NCBI GenBank assembly: GCA_937898685.1
Contig: CALEJT010000059.1
Coordinates: 1 to 64,000, forward strand
Reading direction: 5' to 3'
Source: an uncultured Gammaproteobacteria bacterium
GTDB lineage: Bacteria; Pseudomonadota; Gammaproteobacteria; Pseudomonadales; Pseudohongiellaceae
Length of the DNA: 64,000 bases
Made by a program: the position numbers and the translations under genes. The notes beneath the pieces are model-generated. The model saw only the letters and a list, made by a program, of their open reading frames with translations. It did not search any database and was not told the DNA's origin. The number at the start of each line of letters is the position of its first letter. The stretch's first letter is position 1. Shown one piece after another: positions 18,122 to 26,553 of this stretch.

Positions 18122-19702
18122 ATGTCCGCAACGCCGCCAGTCGTTCCCGCTCAGGACCACGAGGGCCCCGCCAAGGGCCTGCTGCGTTCGTCGGCCATTA
18201 CCTCGGGTTCCACCTTCCTTTCGCGCATCCTGGGGCTGGTGAGGGAAACCGTCTTCGCTGCCCTGTTCGGGGACAGTGCCGCGGCCGACGCCTTCTTCGT
18301 CGCCTTCCGTATTCCCAACTTCCTGCGTCGCCTCTTCGCTGAAGGTGCCTTCTCGCAGGCCTTCGTGCCGGTGCTGGCGGAATACCGCGCCAAGGGCGAT
18401 CTGGCCAAGACCCACGACTTCGTGCGTCACGTCGCAGGCGCGCTCGGCAGCGTGCTGCTGTTCGTGACCGTGGTCGGCGTGGTGCTGGCGCCCTGGCTGT
18501 CGACCCTCTTCGCGCCGGGCTATCTGGACGATCCCGCCAAGTTCAACCTGCTGACGGATCTCTTGCAGGTGACCTTTCCCTACATCCTGTTCATCTCGCT
18601 CACCGGCTTCGCCGGGGCCATCCTGAACAGCTACGGCAATTTCGCGGTGCCGGCACTGACACCGGTGATCCTCAACCTGGTGCTGATCGCCGCCGCACTC
18701 TTCGCGAGTCCGCTGTTCAGTGAGCCGGCAATGGCGCTCGCCTGGGGCGTGCTGGTCGCGGGCGTCCTGCAGCTGAGCGTGCAACTGCCGTTCCTGAAGG
18801 GGTTGCGGCTGTTGCCCTGGCCGAAGCTCGACTGGAAACACAGCGGCGTCAATCGCGTGCTGACCCTGATGGTGCCGGTGATGTTCAGTGTGTCGGTGGG
18901 GCAGATCAACCTGCTGCTCGACACGGTGCTCGCCACTTCCATCGACGGTGACGGCAACGTGGCCTGGCTCTACTACTCCGACCGTCTGATGGAACTGCCG
19001 CTCGGCATGTTCGGGGTGGCGATCGCCACTGTGATCCTGCCGGCGCTGTCGCGCATTCACAATGCCAACGACCCTGTGAAGTTTTCCGACACCCTGCAGT
19101 GGGGCATGCGCTGTGTGCTGGTGGTGGGCTTGCCCGCCAGCGCGGCCCTGATCGTGCTCGGCGATCAACTCGTGATCACCCTGTTCCAATACGGCGAATT
19201 CGGTGCCGATGCCGTGGCGCCCACGCGTCGCAGCTTGCAGGCCTATGCGCTCGGTCTGATTGGTTTCATGGGAATCAAGGTGCTGGCGAACGGCTATTTT
19301 TCGCGCCAGGACACCCGCACGCCCGTGCGCTACGGCGTGGTGGCCATGGTGGCGAACATGGCGATGAACCTCGCCTTCATCCTGCCGCTGGCGCACGTCG
19401 GTCTGGCGCTGGCGACCAGTTTCTCCGCACTGCTCAATGCGGGCCTGCTGCTGCGCGGACTCGTGCAGCGCGAAGTGCTGAAGTGGAACGCCGGCTGGGT
19501 CGGGTTCCTGAGCAAACTCGTCGCGGCCACCGCGGCGATGGTGCTGGCGCTCCTTTGGGTGACGCCGGCGACCGAAGCCTGGCTGAGCTGGAATCCGGCG
19601 CTGCGCGTCACCTGGCTGCTCGGCATCTGTGGTGGCGGTGCCTTGATCTATGGCGTGGTCCTCTTTGCCACCGGGCTGCGTCCGCGTGACTTCCGTGGGT
19701 AA
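18122..19702 (+). CDS. murJ: Lipid II flippase MurJ
   Basis: This 526-residue, about 14-helix MOP-superfamily protein translocates lipid II across the inner membrane for peptidoglycan synthesis. Signature N-terminal segments are SGSTFLSRILGLVRETVFAALFG and AFFVAFRIPNFLRRLFAEGAFSQAFVPVL with its essential Arg residues. The ATG was preferred over an upstream in-frame TTG; neither has a strong Shine-Dalgarno. It is followed 4 nt later by ribF and then lspA, a conserved cluster. Confidence 0.96.
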   Translation: MSATPPVVPAQDHEGPAKGLLRSSAITSGSTFLSRILGLVRETVFAALFGDSAAADAFFVAFRIPNFLRRLFAEGAFSQAFVPVLAEYRAKGDLAKTHDFVRHVAGALGSVLLFVTVVGVVLAPWLSTLFAPGYLDDPAKFNLLTDLLQVTFPYILFISLTGFAGAILNSYGNFAVPALTPVILNLVLIAAALFASPLFSEPAMALAWGVLVAGVLQLSVQLPFLKGLRLLPWPKLDWKHSGVNRVLTLMVPVMFSVSVGQINLLLDTVLATSIDGDGNVAWLYYSDRLMELPLGMFGVAIATVILPALSRIHNANDPVKFSDTLQWGMRCVLVVGLPASAALIVLGDQLVITLFQYGEFGADAVAPTRRSLQAYALGLIGFMGIKVLANGYFSRQDTRTPVRYGVVAMVANMAMNLAFILPLAHVGLALATSFSALLNAGLLLRGLVQREVLKWNAGWVGFLSKLVAATAAMVLALLWVTPATEAWLSWNPALRVTWLLGICGGGALIYGVVLFATGLRPRDFRG

Positions 19703-19706
19703 TACG

Positions 19707-20648
19707 ATGCAGGTCTTTCACACTCCCGATCATTGCCGCGAAACGCTGGGGCCCTGCGTGGCCACCATCGGTAAATATGACGGCCTGCATCTGGGACATC
19801 AGCGCATCCTCGACCAGGTGCTGGCGCTCGGCCGCGAGCTGAAACTGCCCACCGTGGTGATCCTGAGCGAGCCGCAGCCGGAAGAATTCTTCAATCCGGC
19901 GGGTGCGCCGCCGCGACTCTGTCCCTTCGCGGACAAGGTGGCCTTCCTTGCCGAATACGGTCTCGATGCCGTGTTGCGCATGGAATTCGACATCACCTTG
20001 AGTCAACAGAGTGCCGAGGATTTCGCGGGCGACTATCTCGCACGTCGCCTCGGCGTGCGCGCGCTCGTGGTGGGGGATGATTTTCGCTTCGGGCGTCAGC
20101 GTCGGGGCGACTTCGCCTTGCTCGAACGCATTGGCGCCGAACGTGGTTACTCCGTGCAATCCATCGGGGGCTTTCTGCTCGACGGCGAACGTGTGAGCAG
20201 CACGGCCGTGCGTGACTACCTCGCGCGAGGTGATTGCGAAGGCGCGGCGAAGTTGCTCGGGCGCCCCTTCAGCATGAGCGGTGAAGTGATTCGTGGCCGT
20301 CAGCTTGGCCGTGAACTCGGCATGCCCACCGCCAACATCGCCCTGAGCGGCAGTGTGCTGCCCTTGGTCGGTGTGTACGTGGTTGAAGCCACGGTGGATG
20401 GCCGCACTTATCCAGGCGTTGCCGGCATCGGTTTCAAACCCACCGTGAGTGAAGTGCCGGAGCCTTCGCTGGAAGTGCATCTGGTGGATTTCGCCGGCGA
20501 TCTCTACGGCCGGATAATGACCGTGCATTTCCTGCACAAGCTGCGCGACGAGGAAAAATTCGCCGATCTCGCCGCGTTGCAAGCGGCCATGGCGGCCGAT
20601 CTGAGCGCCACGCGCGCTTACTTCGCACAACGGAACGAATCCAAGTGA
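19707..20648 (+). CDS. ribF: Bifunctional riboflavin kinase / FAD synthetase
   Basis: This 313-residue enzyme makes FMN and then FAD from riboflavin. The N-terminal nucleotidyltransferase domain has VATIGKYDGLHLGHQ (GxFDGxHxGH-type) and VSSTAVRDYL. The C-terminal kinase domain starts near 185, with GRPFSMSGEVIRGRQLGRELGMPTANI. The usual GNFDG is GKYDG here. It overlaps lspA by 4 nt (GTGA). In E. coli and Pseudomonas ileS lies between ribF and lspA; it is absent here. Confidence 0.95.
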   Translation: MQVFHTPDHCRETLGPCVATIGKYDGLHLGHQRILDQVLALGRELKLPTVVILSEPQPEEFFNPAGAPPRLCPFADKVAFLAEYGLDAVLRMEFDITLSQQSAEDFAGDYLARRLGVRALVVGDDFRFGRQRRGDFALLERIGAERGYSVQSIGGFLLDGERVSSTAVRDYLARGDCEGAAKLLGRPFSMSGEVIRGRQLGRELGMPTANIALSGSVLPLVGVYVVEATVDGRTYPGVAGIGFKPTVSEVPEPSLEVHLVDFAGDLYGRIMTVHFLHKLRDEEKFADLAALQAAMAADLSATRAYFAQRNESK

Positions 20649-21184
20649 ACGCTTCTTCTACCTCCAACGACGCTGCGACGGCGCGTCCCAACAACCTGCT
20701 GCTGTTCTCGGTGGCCGGTGTCCTGGTCTTCATCGATCAGGTGAGCAAACTTCTCGCCAATACGCGTCTGCCTTATGGCGAGCCTGTGCCGGTGATGCCG
20801 AGCTTCGACTTGTTGCTCGCCTACAACCGCGGGGCAGCATTCAGCTTTCTGAACGATGCCGGTGGTTGGCAGCGTTGGCTGCTGTCGGCGATTTCCGTCG
20901 GCGTCAGTGTCTTTCTGGCCGTGTGGTTGACGCGCTTGCCGGCACAGCAGCGACTGCTGCGTTGGGCCGTGGCGGTGATTCTCGGTGGCGCACTCGGCAA
21001 TCTCTACGATCGCGTGACCTACGGTTACGTGGTGGACTTCATCAGCCTCTACTGGGGTGATTGGCGCTTTGCCACCTTCAACGTTGCCGACATGGCGATC
21101 AGTCTGGGAGCGGCACTCCTGGTGTTGGATGTGATCCTGAGCAAGGATGGCGCCGACAAGAAAGATAGCGGAGCGGCGGCATGA
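20645..21184 (+). CDS. lspA: Signal peptidase II (lipoprotein signal peptidase)
   Basis: This 179-residue inner-membrane aspartyl protease cleaves the signal peptide of diacylglyceryl prolipoproteins. Four helices are evident. Catalytic aspartates are Asp131 in YGYVVDFI and Asp149 in FNVADMAI; the conserved YNRGAAFSF is near 60. The initiator is GTG inside the ribF stop overlap. fkpB starts within its final codons. Several lipoproteins in this window (the M20 protein, AcrA-like protein and zincin) would be its substrates. Confidence 0.96.
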   Translation: MNASSTSNDAATARPNNLLLFSVAGVLVFIDQVSKLLANTRLPYGEPVPVMPSFDLLLAYNRGAAFSFLNDAGGWQRWLLSAISVGVSVFLAVWLTRLPAQQRLLRWAVAVILGGALGNLYDRVTYGYVVDFISLYWGDWRFATFNVADMAISLGAALLVLDVILSKDGADKKDSGAAA

Positions 21185-21702
21185 GCGAGCTCATCAAGGT
21201 CAAACAACTCGATCCCCAGGCAGAATCAGTCGCACGCGCGGCACCGCCGCCCGAAGCAGAGCCCGGCGTCGTCGCGCCGGGGCGTCGTGTGCAGCTCAAC
21301 TTTGCGCTGAGCCTCGAGAATGGAGAGGACGTCGAAAACAATCTCGAGCGCGCACCGCTCAGCTGCGTGATCGGCGACGGCAATCTCTTGCCGAACTTCG
21401 AAGAAGTGCTGATGGGCCTGCGTGCGGGTGAATCGGTGGACGTATTGTTGCCACCCGAACGTGCCTTTGGTCCCGTCAACGAGGACAATGTGCAGAAATT
21501 TCCCCTGTACAGCTTTCCGCCCGACCTCGTGTTGAGCAAGGGCCTGGTGGTGGACTTCGCCGATCAGCGCGCCGGTTATTCGCAGGCTGGTGTCGTCGTC
21601 GACTTCGACAAGCGCTACGTCACCGTCGACTTCAACCATCCTCTGGCCGGACGTACGCTGCGTTTCCGTGCCGTGATCCACGCGGTCGAAGCCGCGGAAT
21701 GA
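21181..21702 (+). CDS. fkpB: FKBP-type peptidyl-prolyl isomerase (SlpA/FkpB type)
   Basis: This is a 173-residue protein with a slow, chaperone-like FKBP fold containing the insert-in-flap domain. Motifs are GRRVQLNFALSLENGE, FEEVLMGLRAGESVDVLLPPERAFG and VTVDFNHPLAGRTLRF (the NHPLAG hallmark of SlyD/SlpA). There is a 30-residue N-terminal extension compared with E. coli FkpB (149 residues). It overlaps lspA by 4 nt and precedes ispH by 10 nt. It is cytoplasmic and assists folding. Confidence 0.93.
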   Translation: MSELIKVKQLDPQAESVARAAPPPEAEPGVVAPGRRVQLNFALSLENGEDVENNLERAPLSCVIGDGNLLPNFEEVLMGLRAGESVDVLLPPERAFGPVNEDNVQKFPLYSFPPDLVLSKGLVVDFADQRAGYSQAGVVVDFDKRYVTVDFNHPLAGRTLRFRAVIHAVEAAE

Positions 21703-21712
21703 GGAAGCATTC

Positions 21713-22678
21713 ATGACTCAGCGCTTTGCCATCAATCTCGCCAATCCACGCGGCTTCTGTGCCGGCGTCGATCGCGCCATCGACATCGTCGATCGCGCCA
21801 TCGATCTCTATGGCGCACCGATCTACGTGCGTCATGAAGTGGTGCACAACAAGTACGTGGTGGAAAACCTCAAACGTCGCGGCGCCATCTTCGTCGATGA
21901 ACTTGACGACGTACCACGCGATGATGGCGTGCATCCGACTCCCATCGTCGTGTTCAGCGCACACGGGGTGGCGCGTGAAGTGAAACGTCATGCCGATGAA
22001 CTTGGTTTGAAAGTCTTCGACGCCACCTGTCCGCTCGTGACGAAGGTGCACATGGAAGTGTTGCGTTACAGCCTGTCCGGCCACGAGTGCATTTTGATCG
22101 GTCACGCGCGCCATCCCGAAGTGGAGGGCACGATGGGACAGTACGACACCTCGCATGGTGGCCAGATCTATCTCGTCGAAAGTGAGGCGGACGTCGAGAC
22201 GCTGGAAGTGAAGAATCCGGATCGCCTTGCCTACGTGACGCAGACCACGTTGTCGATGGACGATACCGCACGCATCATCGATGCCCTGGTGCGCCGCTTC
22301 CCGAACATTCGCGGCCCGCGCAAGAAGGACATCTGCTACGCCACGCAGAACCGCCAGGATGCGGTGAAGCAACTGGCGCTCGAGAATCAACTGGTGCTAG
22401 TGGTCGGCTCTCCCAACAGTTCCAACTCCAACCGTTTGCGTGAGCTCGCGGCACGCAGCAACTGCGATGCCTATCTGATCGACAAGGCCGACGAGATCCA
22501 ACCCGAGTGGCTCGAAGGCAAGAGCAGCGTCGGTGTCACTGCTGGAGCCTCTGCACCGGAGGTGTTGGTGCAGGAAGTGATCGAGCGTCTGATCTCGCTC
22601 GGTGGCACCCCGCCCGTCGAAATGCAGGGTGTGGAAGAACACATGGTGTTCTCCATGCCACGCGAACTGCGCGCCTAA
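21713..22678 (+). CDS. ispH: 4-hydroxy-3-methylbut-2-enyl diphosphate reductase
   Basis: This 321-residue 4Fe-4S enzyme carries out the last step of the MEP pathway, making IPP and DMAPP. The three cluster cysteines lie in NPRGFCAGVDRAI (Cys16), FDATCPLVTKVH and the GSPNSSNSNRL-containing half; a further Cys lies in KKDICYATQNRQ. HEVVHNKYVV and TTLSMDD are diagnostic. It feeds the IspB reaction in the same window. It closes the ribF-lspA-fkpB-ispH cluster and immediately precedes minor pilin genes. Confidence 0.96.
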   Translation: MTQRFAINLANPRGFCAGVDRAIDIVDRAIDLYGAPIYVRHEVVHNKYVVENLKRRGAIFVDELDDVPRDDGVHPTPIVVFSAHGVAREVKRHADELGLKVFDATCPLVTKVHMEVLRYSLSGHECILIGHARHPEVEGTMGQYDTSHGGQIYLVESEADVETLEVKNPDRLAYVTQTTLSMDDTARIIDALVRRFPNIRGPRKKDICYATQNRQDAVKQLALENQLVLVVGSPNSSNSNRLRELAARSNCDAYLIDKADEIQPEWLEGKSSVGVTAGASAPEVLVQEVIERLISLGGTPPVEMQGVEEHMVFSMPRELRA

Positions 22679-22745
22679 TCCTGCATTTGCCGCAGCCGCG
22701 GCGCTCGTCTATACCGAAGCCGTTTCCTGCTCTGCGGAGGTGAGG

Positions 22746-23198
22746 ATGCGGCTGCGTTCATCTTTTCAACCTGCACGATGCAACGGCTTCAGCTTGCTCG
22801 AAGTGTTGGTTGCTTCGAGCTTGCTGGCTGCGGGCGTATTGGGGCTTGGCCGGGTACAGCAAGGTGCCTTGGAACACAGTCTCGATGCGCTCAATGCCAC
22901 GCGGGCGCAGTTTCTGCTACAGGACATGGCCGAGCGCATTCGCGCCGGTGCTGGCGCGCATTACTCGCTTGCCTTCGAAGAAGCAGTCTCACCAACACGC
23001 GATTGCAGGCAGCAGGGTTGCAGCACTGCAGAGATGGTGCAGTGGCAACTGGCCGAGTGGCGCACCCTGAGCGAAGACAGCAGTTATCTGCCGGCAGGTA
23101 GTGCTGCGGTGCACTTCGATGTGGCAACCGAAACGCATGAAGTCGTGGTGCGGTTTGGTGTTCCGCGGCAGGAATCGAAGCTGCGCGTTGGTCGGTAG
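22746..23198 (+). CDS. pilV: Type IV pilus minor pilin PilV-like
   Basis: This 150-residue protein has a class III prepilin leader ending in G followed by FSLLEVLVASSLLAAGVLGLG, with the conserved Glu at +5 and a hydrophobic N-terminal helix. The leader is about 18 residues. GGAGG upstream fixes the ATG. The C-terminal half has a Cys pair (DCRQQGCS). PilV is one of the minor pilins that prime pilus assembly. It is followed 2 nt later by pilW. Confidence 0.85.
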   Translation: MRLRSSFQPARCNGFSLLEVLVASSLLAAGVLGLGRVQQGALEHSLDALNATRAQFLLQDMAERIRAGAGAHYSLAFEEAVSPTRDCRQQGCSTAEMVQWQLAEWRTLSEDSSYLPAGSAAVHFDVATETHEVVVRFGVPRQESKLRVGR

Positions 23199-23200
23199 TC

Positions 23201-24085
23201 ATGCGCCTGCAGCGAGAACTTGGCCTGACCTTGCTCGAGTTGCTGATCGCTCTCGCGTTGGGTGTGAGCTTGATGGGTACGGCGCTGGGTGTGCTGTTGC
23301 ACGGCCGCCAGCAATTGCTGCTCGCGCGCGAAGTGGCACAGCTGCAGGAGAGTGCGCGTTTTCTGCTCGACTTTCTCGGCACCGAACTCCGTCACGCTGG
23401 TTACAGCGGCTGTTCCAGTGCCACACCATTGGTTCGGCATGGGGCGAGTTCCTGGTATTTCGAGCGGCCCGGTGTGCAAGGCTATGACTACGCTGCGGGT
23501 CGCAGTTCCTTTCCCACAGAGTTTCGTTCCGCGGTACGCGCCGACAACGATGCCTTGGCGCTGCGTTACGGCGCGCCGCTGCGCGGTGCTCCGACCAAAG
23601 GCCAGGCTTTGCTCGTCGTCGCGCCGGATTGCACTCAGCTGGCCTTGGGGCAATGGCAGCAGGACATCGACGGTGGCGATGTGGCAGGACTCACGCCATT
23701 GAGTCTGGAAAGCGCCGCCTATTACGTCGGCAGCTCGAACAGCGCCAGCGGCGTACCCGCGCTGTTTCGTGAACGTCTTGCAGTGAACGGCACGACGCAA
23801 CAGCTCTACACGGTGGCGGAGGAGTTGGTTCCGGGAGTCGAAGCTCTGCGGCTGCGCTATGGCCTCGATGGCGATGGCGACGGCCATGTGGATCGCCATG
23901 TGCGCGCACATGAAGTGGAGGATTGGACACGAGTACTCAGCGTGCAGCTCCACTTGAGTCTACGTTCCATTACCGCTGTCCAACCGACGGCCCGACCCTA
24001 CACGCTACCGCTGGGGCAGGGGACGCCAAGTGATCGCCATCTGCATCAGGTTTTCACGACGACCATCGCACTGAGGAATCACTGA
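23201..24085 (+). CDS. pilW: Type IV pilus minor pilin PilW-like
   Basis: This 294-residue pseudopilin has a short basic leader, then GLTLLELLIALALGVSLMGTALGVLL with Glu at +5. The body contains FLGTELRHAGYSGC, the PilW signature near residue 65, and NDALALRYG. Length is normal for PilW. It overlaps pilX by one base. It is probably part of the priming complex with PilV and PilX. Confidence 0.88.
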   Translation: MRLQRELGLTLLELLIALALGVSLMGTALGVLLHGRQQLLLAREVAQLQESARFLLDFLGTELRHAGYSGCSSATPLVRHGASSWYFERPGVQGYDYAAGRSSFPTEFRSAVRADNDALALRYGAPLRGAPTKGQALLVVAPDCTQLALGQWQQDIDGGDVAGLTPLSLESAAYYVGSSNSASGVPALFRERLAVNGTTQQLYTVAEELVPGVEALRLRYGLDGDGDGHVDRHVRAHEVEDWTRVLSVQLHLSLRSITAVQPTARPYTLPLGQGTPSDRHLHQVFTTTIALRNH

Positions 24086-24582
24086 TGTCGGTGCTCGAGA
24101 CTCAGCGCGGCAGCTTGTTCATCACCACGCTCATCACACTGAGTGCATTGGGACTCTTGGCAGCCAGTGGTCTGCAAACCGCGCTGCTGCAGCAACGGAT
24201 GGTGAAGTACCACGTGGTACACACCGAGGCTCTGGTGGCGGCGGAAACCTTATTGGCGCAGGTCGAGCGGCAATTGCAGCAGGCGGTGTTGCATGAGGAC
24301 GAAGAGTGGTTGGATTCCGCGGCGGCGCAAATGCAGGCGTTGGAGAACTCCACCTTCACGGGACGCTTCCGCATCTCTCGTTGCTGCGATACGCCATGGG
24401 ACCCGCAATTGCCGCTGGAAGCGGATAACGTCGCGCAGTTGTTCGACCTCCACGTCGAAGTGCAGGGGCTTGGCCTGACCCGTCTCGCGTTGTGGAGTCG
24501 CTACGTCATCCTGCCAGGGAGTGAGGCACAGCCCTTACGTGCGCGTCGCATCGCCTGGCGTCAGGAAGGCGCGACGTTCTGA
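24085..24582 (+). CDS. pilX: Type IV pilus minor pilin PilX-like
   Basis: This 165-residue protein starts with a short leader and a hydrophobic helix (GSLFITTLITLSALGLLAASGLQ) resembling PilX, although the canonical Glu at +5 is not present. The identification rests on position after pilV-pilW and on overall size. pilY1 and pilE, which normally follow, are missing: the next gene, fimT, is convergent and its stop lies one base away. Confidence 0.7.
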   Translation: MSVLETQRGSLFITTLITLSALGLLAASGLQTALLQQRMVKYHVVHTEALVAAETLLAQVERQLQQAVLHEDEEWLDSAAAQMQALENSTFTGRFRISRCCDTPWDPQLPLEADNVAQLFDLHVEVQGLGLTRLALWSRYVILPGSEAQPLRARRIAWRQEGATF

Positions 24583-24583
24583 G

Positions 24584-25144
24584 TCATGAGGTGCAGGACA
24601 AGGGCTTGCCGTCGGCGCCTTCGCGCACACCATCACCGTCGCGATCCTGCGCCAGACGGGTGCGGCCGCTACGTGTGAAGATCAACTGCCGAATCGCGCG
24701 CGCCTCGGCAGTGTGTGGACACCAGGTGAAGTTACCGGATTCGCCATCGGTAAAACCATTCGGCAAGAACTGCAGCGACGGCCGCGCTGGAAAACTGCGG
24801 AGAAGCAACTGACCGGAAGCGTCATCCGGTATCCAATGCCGCAGTACACGATCGCCCTCCGTGCGCTCGAACACTCGATCGCCGTCGTGATCGAGAAAGA
24901 GCAGCAGCGCTGATTGCCAGTGGGCGTCGCAGGCCGGTGGCGTCGTCGAAGCACAGAGAGTCACCGGCGCACCTTGGTTGATCGCAGTACTGCGGGCCTC
25001 GGCCAGCAGTCTTGCGAGTTCCACGAGCACGGCCTCGCTACGGGCCTCGCGCTGCCAGCTGCGTAGGTCGGGAGAGCTCAGCATCAGCGCAACTCCCAGT
25101 ACGGCCAGCACGATCAGAAGTTCCAACAAACTGAAGCCGCGCAT
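24584..25144 (-). CDS. fimT: GspH/FimT-family pseudopilin
   Basis: This 186-residue protein has the leader MRG followed by FSLLELLIVLAVLGVALMLSSPDL, a classic GspH/FimT N terminus with Glu at +5. The C-terminal domain has a Cys pair (LCASTTPPACDAHW) and ends with LSCTS. GAGGT lies just ahead of the ATG and overlaps the end of the upstream pilR-like gene, so the two are co-transcribed. It is convergent with pilX. Confidence 0.88.
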   Translation of the reverse strand: MRGFSLLELLIVLAVLGVALMLSSPDLRSWQREARSEAVLVELARLLAEARSTAINQGAPVTLCASTTPPACDAHWQSALLLFLDHDGDRVFERTEGDRVLRHWIPDDASGQLLLRSFPARPSLQFLPNGFTDGESGNFTWCPHTAEARAIRQLIFTRSGRTRLAQDRDGDGVREGADGKPLSCTS

Positions 25145-25151
25145 GCCTACC

Positions 25152-26132
25152 TCAGGTAAGACCCAGCTTCTGCAAGCGATAGCGCAGGGCGCGCGGTGTC
25201 AGTCCGAGTTGTCGCGCCGCGGCGGTGCGATTCCAGCGGCAGTGGTGCAGGGCCTGGAGGATTTCCTGCTGAGCGAGGGACGAGAGCTTGTGTGGTAGGG
25301 AAATGCGCAATGATGATTCCTCAACCGCGATCACCTCTCGTTCTCGTGGCAGCAGCGATGCGAAGTCACACGCCTGTAGCTCGGGACTTTCGGCAAGTGC
25401 ACACGCGCACTGCAGCAGATTGTCGAGTTCGCGCACGTTGCCCGGGAAGTCGTAGGTTTCGAGCAAGGACAAGGCTGCCGTGCTGATACGAAACGACTGG
25501 CCCAGTTCGCGCGAGAGACGAACCAGCAGATGTTCGACCAGAAGCGCTAGATCTTCGCGCCGCTCACGCAAGGCGGGCACATGCATGTGCAACACGTGGA
25601 GACGATAGTAGAGGTCCTGCCGCAAACGCCCGGCCTTCACCTCTGCTCGCAAATCCTTGTGGCTGGCGCTGATCAGGCGCACGTCCACTGGCGTTTCGCG
25701 CGTGGCGCCGAGCGGTCGCACGCTACGTTCCTGCAAGGCGCGTAGCAGTTTCGCCTGCATGCTCAGCGGCAGCTCCGCCACTTCGTCCAGAAACAGAGAG
25801 CCGCCCGCAGCAGCCTGAAACAAACCGGGATGATCGCGCTCGGCATTGGTGAAGCTGCCCTTGCGATGGCCGAAGAATTCGCTTTCGAGCAGATCATTGG
25901 GTATCGCGCCGCAGTTCACGGCCACGAAGGGACCTTCGCGCCGACCGCTTTCGGCATGCAGAGCTCGCGCCACGAGTTCCTTGCCGCTTCCCGTTTCCCC
26001 GCCGATGAATACAGGTGCCGGGCTGCGGGCGAGCTTGGTGAGGCGTCGCCGCAGCTCCTGCATGGGGACGGAATTGCCCACGAGGATTCGGGCGCTGGGA
26101 GTCGGTAGAGAGAGGACGGTGGCTGAGGACAT
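25152..26132 (-). CDS. Sigma-54 interacting activator, PilR-like, lacking a receiver domain
   Basis: This 326-residue protein consists of a short N terminus (about 20 residues), a sigma-54 AAA+ domain (Walker A GETGSGKE near 45-52, Walker B GSLFLDEV) and a Fis-type helix-turn-helix (NRTAAARQLGLTPRALRYRL) at the C terminus. The AAA+ sequence (NCGAIPNDLLESEFFGHRKGSF, RREDLALL) is closest in memory to PilR, the activator of pilin transcription. Two departures are visible: no CheY-type receiver domain precedes the AAA+ domain, and the GAFTGA loop that contacts sigma-54 reads GSFTNA (92-97). The ATG is fixed by GGAG 6 nt upstream. No pilS is nearby. Confidence 0.88.
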   Translation of the reverse strand: MSSATVLSLPTPSARILVGNSVPMQELRRRLTKLARSPAPVFIGGETGSGKELVARALHAESGRREGPFVAVNCGAIPNDLLESEFFGHRKGSFTNAERDHPGLFQAAAGGSLFLDEVAELPLSMQAKLLRALQERSVRPLGATRETPVDVRLISASHKDLRAEVKAGRLRQDLYYRLHVLHMHVPALRERREDLALLVEHLLVRLSRELGQSFRISTAALSLLETYDFPGNVRELDNLLQCACALAESPELQACDFASLLPREREVIAVEESSLRISLPHKLSSLAQQEILQALHHCRWNRTAAARQLGLTPRALRYRLQKLGLT

Positions 26133-26218
26133 CGCTGCTCCAGCCGGCAGCAGGAACTGCCGGTGCGCTGCAACATAGTCCACGCGGGGAAAGCGCGCCA
26201 ATCGGCGCGCGAGCTGGA

Positions 26219-26473
26219 TCAGCGCTGGCTGAGGAAGAGGCGGGCGTGCTCGTTACTGCAGAACCATTCGGCGTCGTGCTGCACTGCTTCCTGCTCGGGA
26301 AGGTGCAGATCGCAATAGCGACACTTGACGATCCTGCCGCCGACCAGGGGACGCTTCTGTTCCCGTTGGGTCGCCCCCTTGCTCTGGGGCTGTACGCCGC
26401 GCAACCAGCGGCGTACGGTGTGCCATGCAAACCATACGATGGCGAGGATGATGAGAAGACGAATCAGGGTCAT
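26219..26473 (-). CDS. PP0621-family small membrane protein
   Basis: This 84-residue protein has one N-terminal helix (LIRLLIILAIVWFAWHTV) followed by a basic linker and a cysteine motif, KCRYCDLHLPEQEAV then WFCSNEHARLF, that matches the PP0621 family. The four Cys/His positions suggest a small zinc site. In pseudomonads this family is encoded near the pilR locus, consistent with its place here. The start is chosen as the only ATG close to the helix; the Shine-Dalgarno is poor. Function unknown. Confidence 0.75.
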   Translation of the reverse strand: MTLIRLLIILAIVWFAWHTVRRWLRGVQPQSKGATQREQKRPLVGGRIVKCRYCDLHLPEQEAVQHDAEWFCSNEHARLFLSQR

Positions 26474-26553
26474 GAGGACTACGGTTTTGCCATGGCAACG
26501 GGATTCGCCGACAATACCGCAGCGTTTTGATTCAGTCACGCAAGAGGCTGCGC

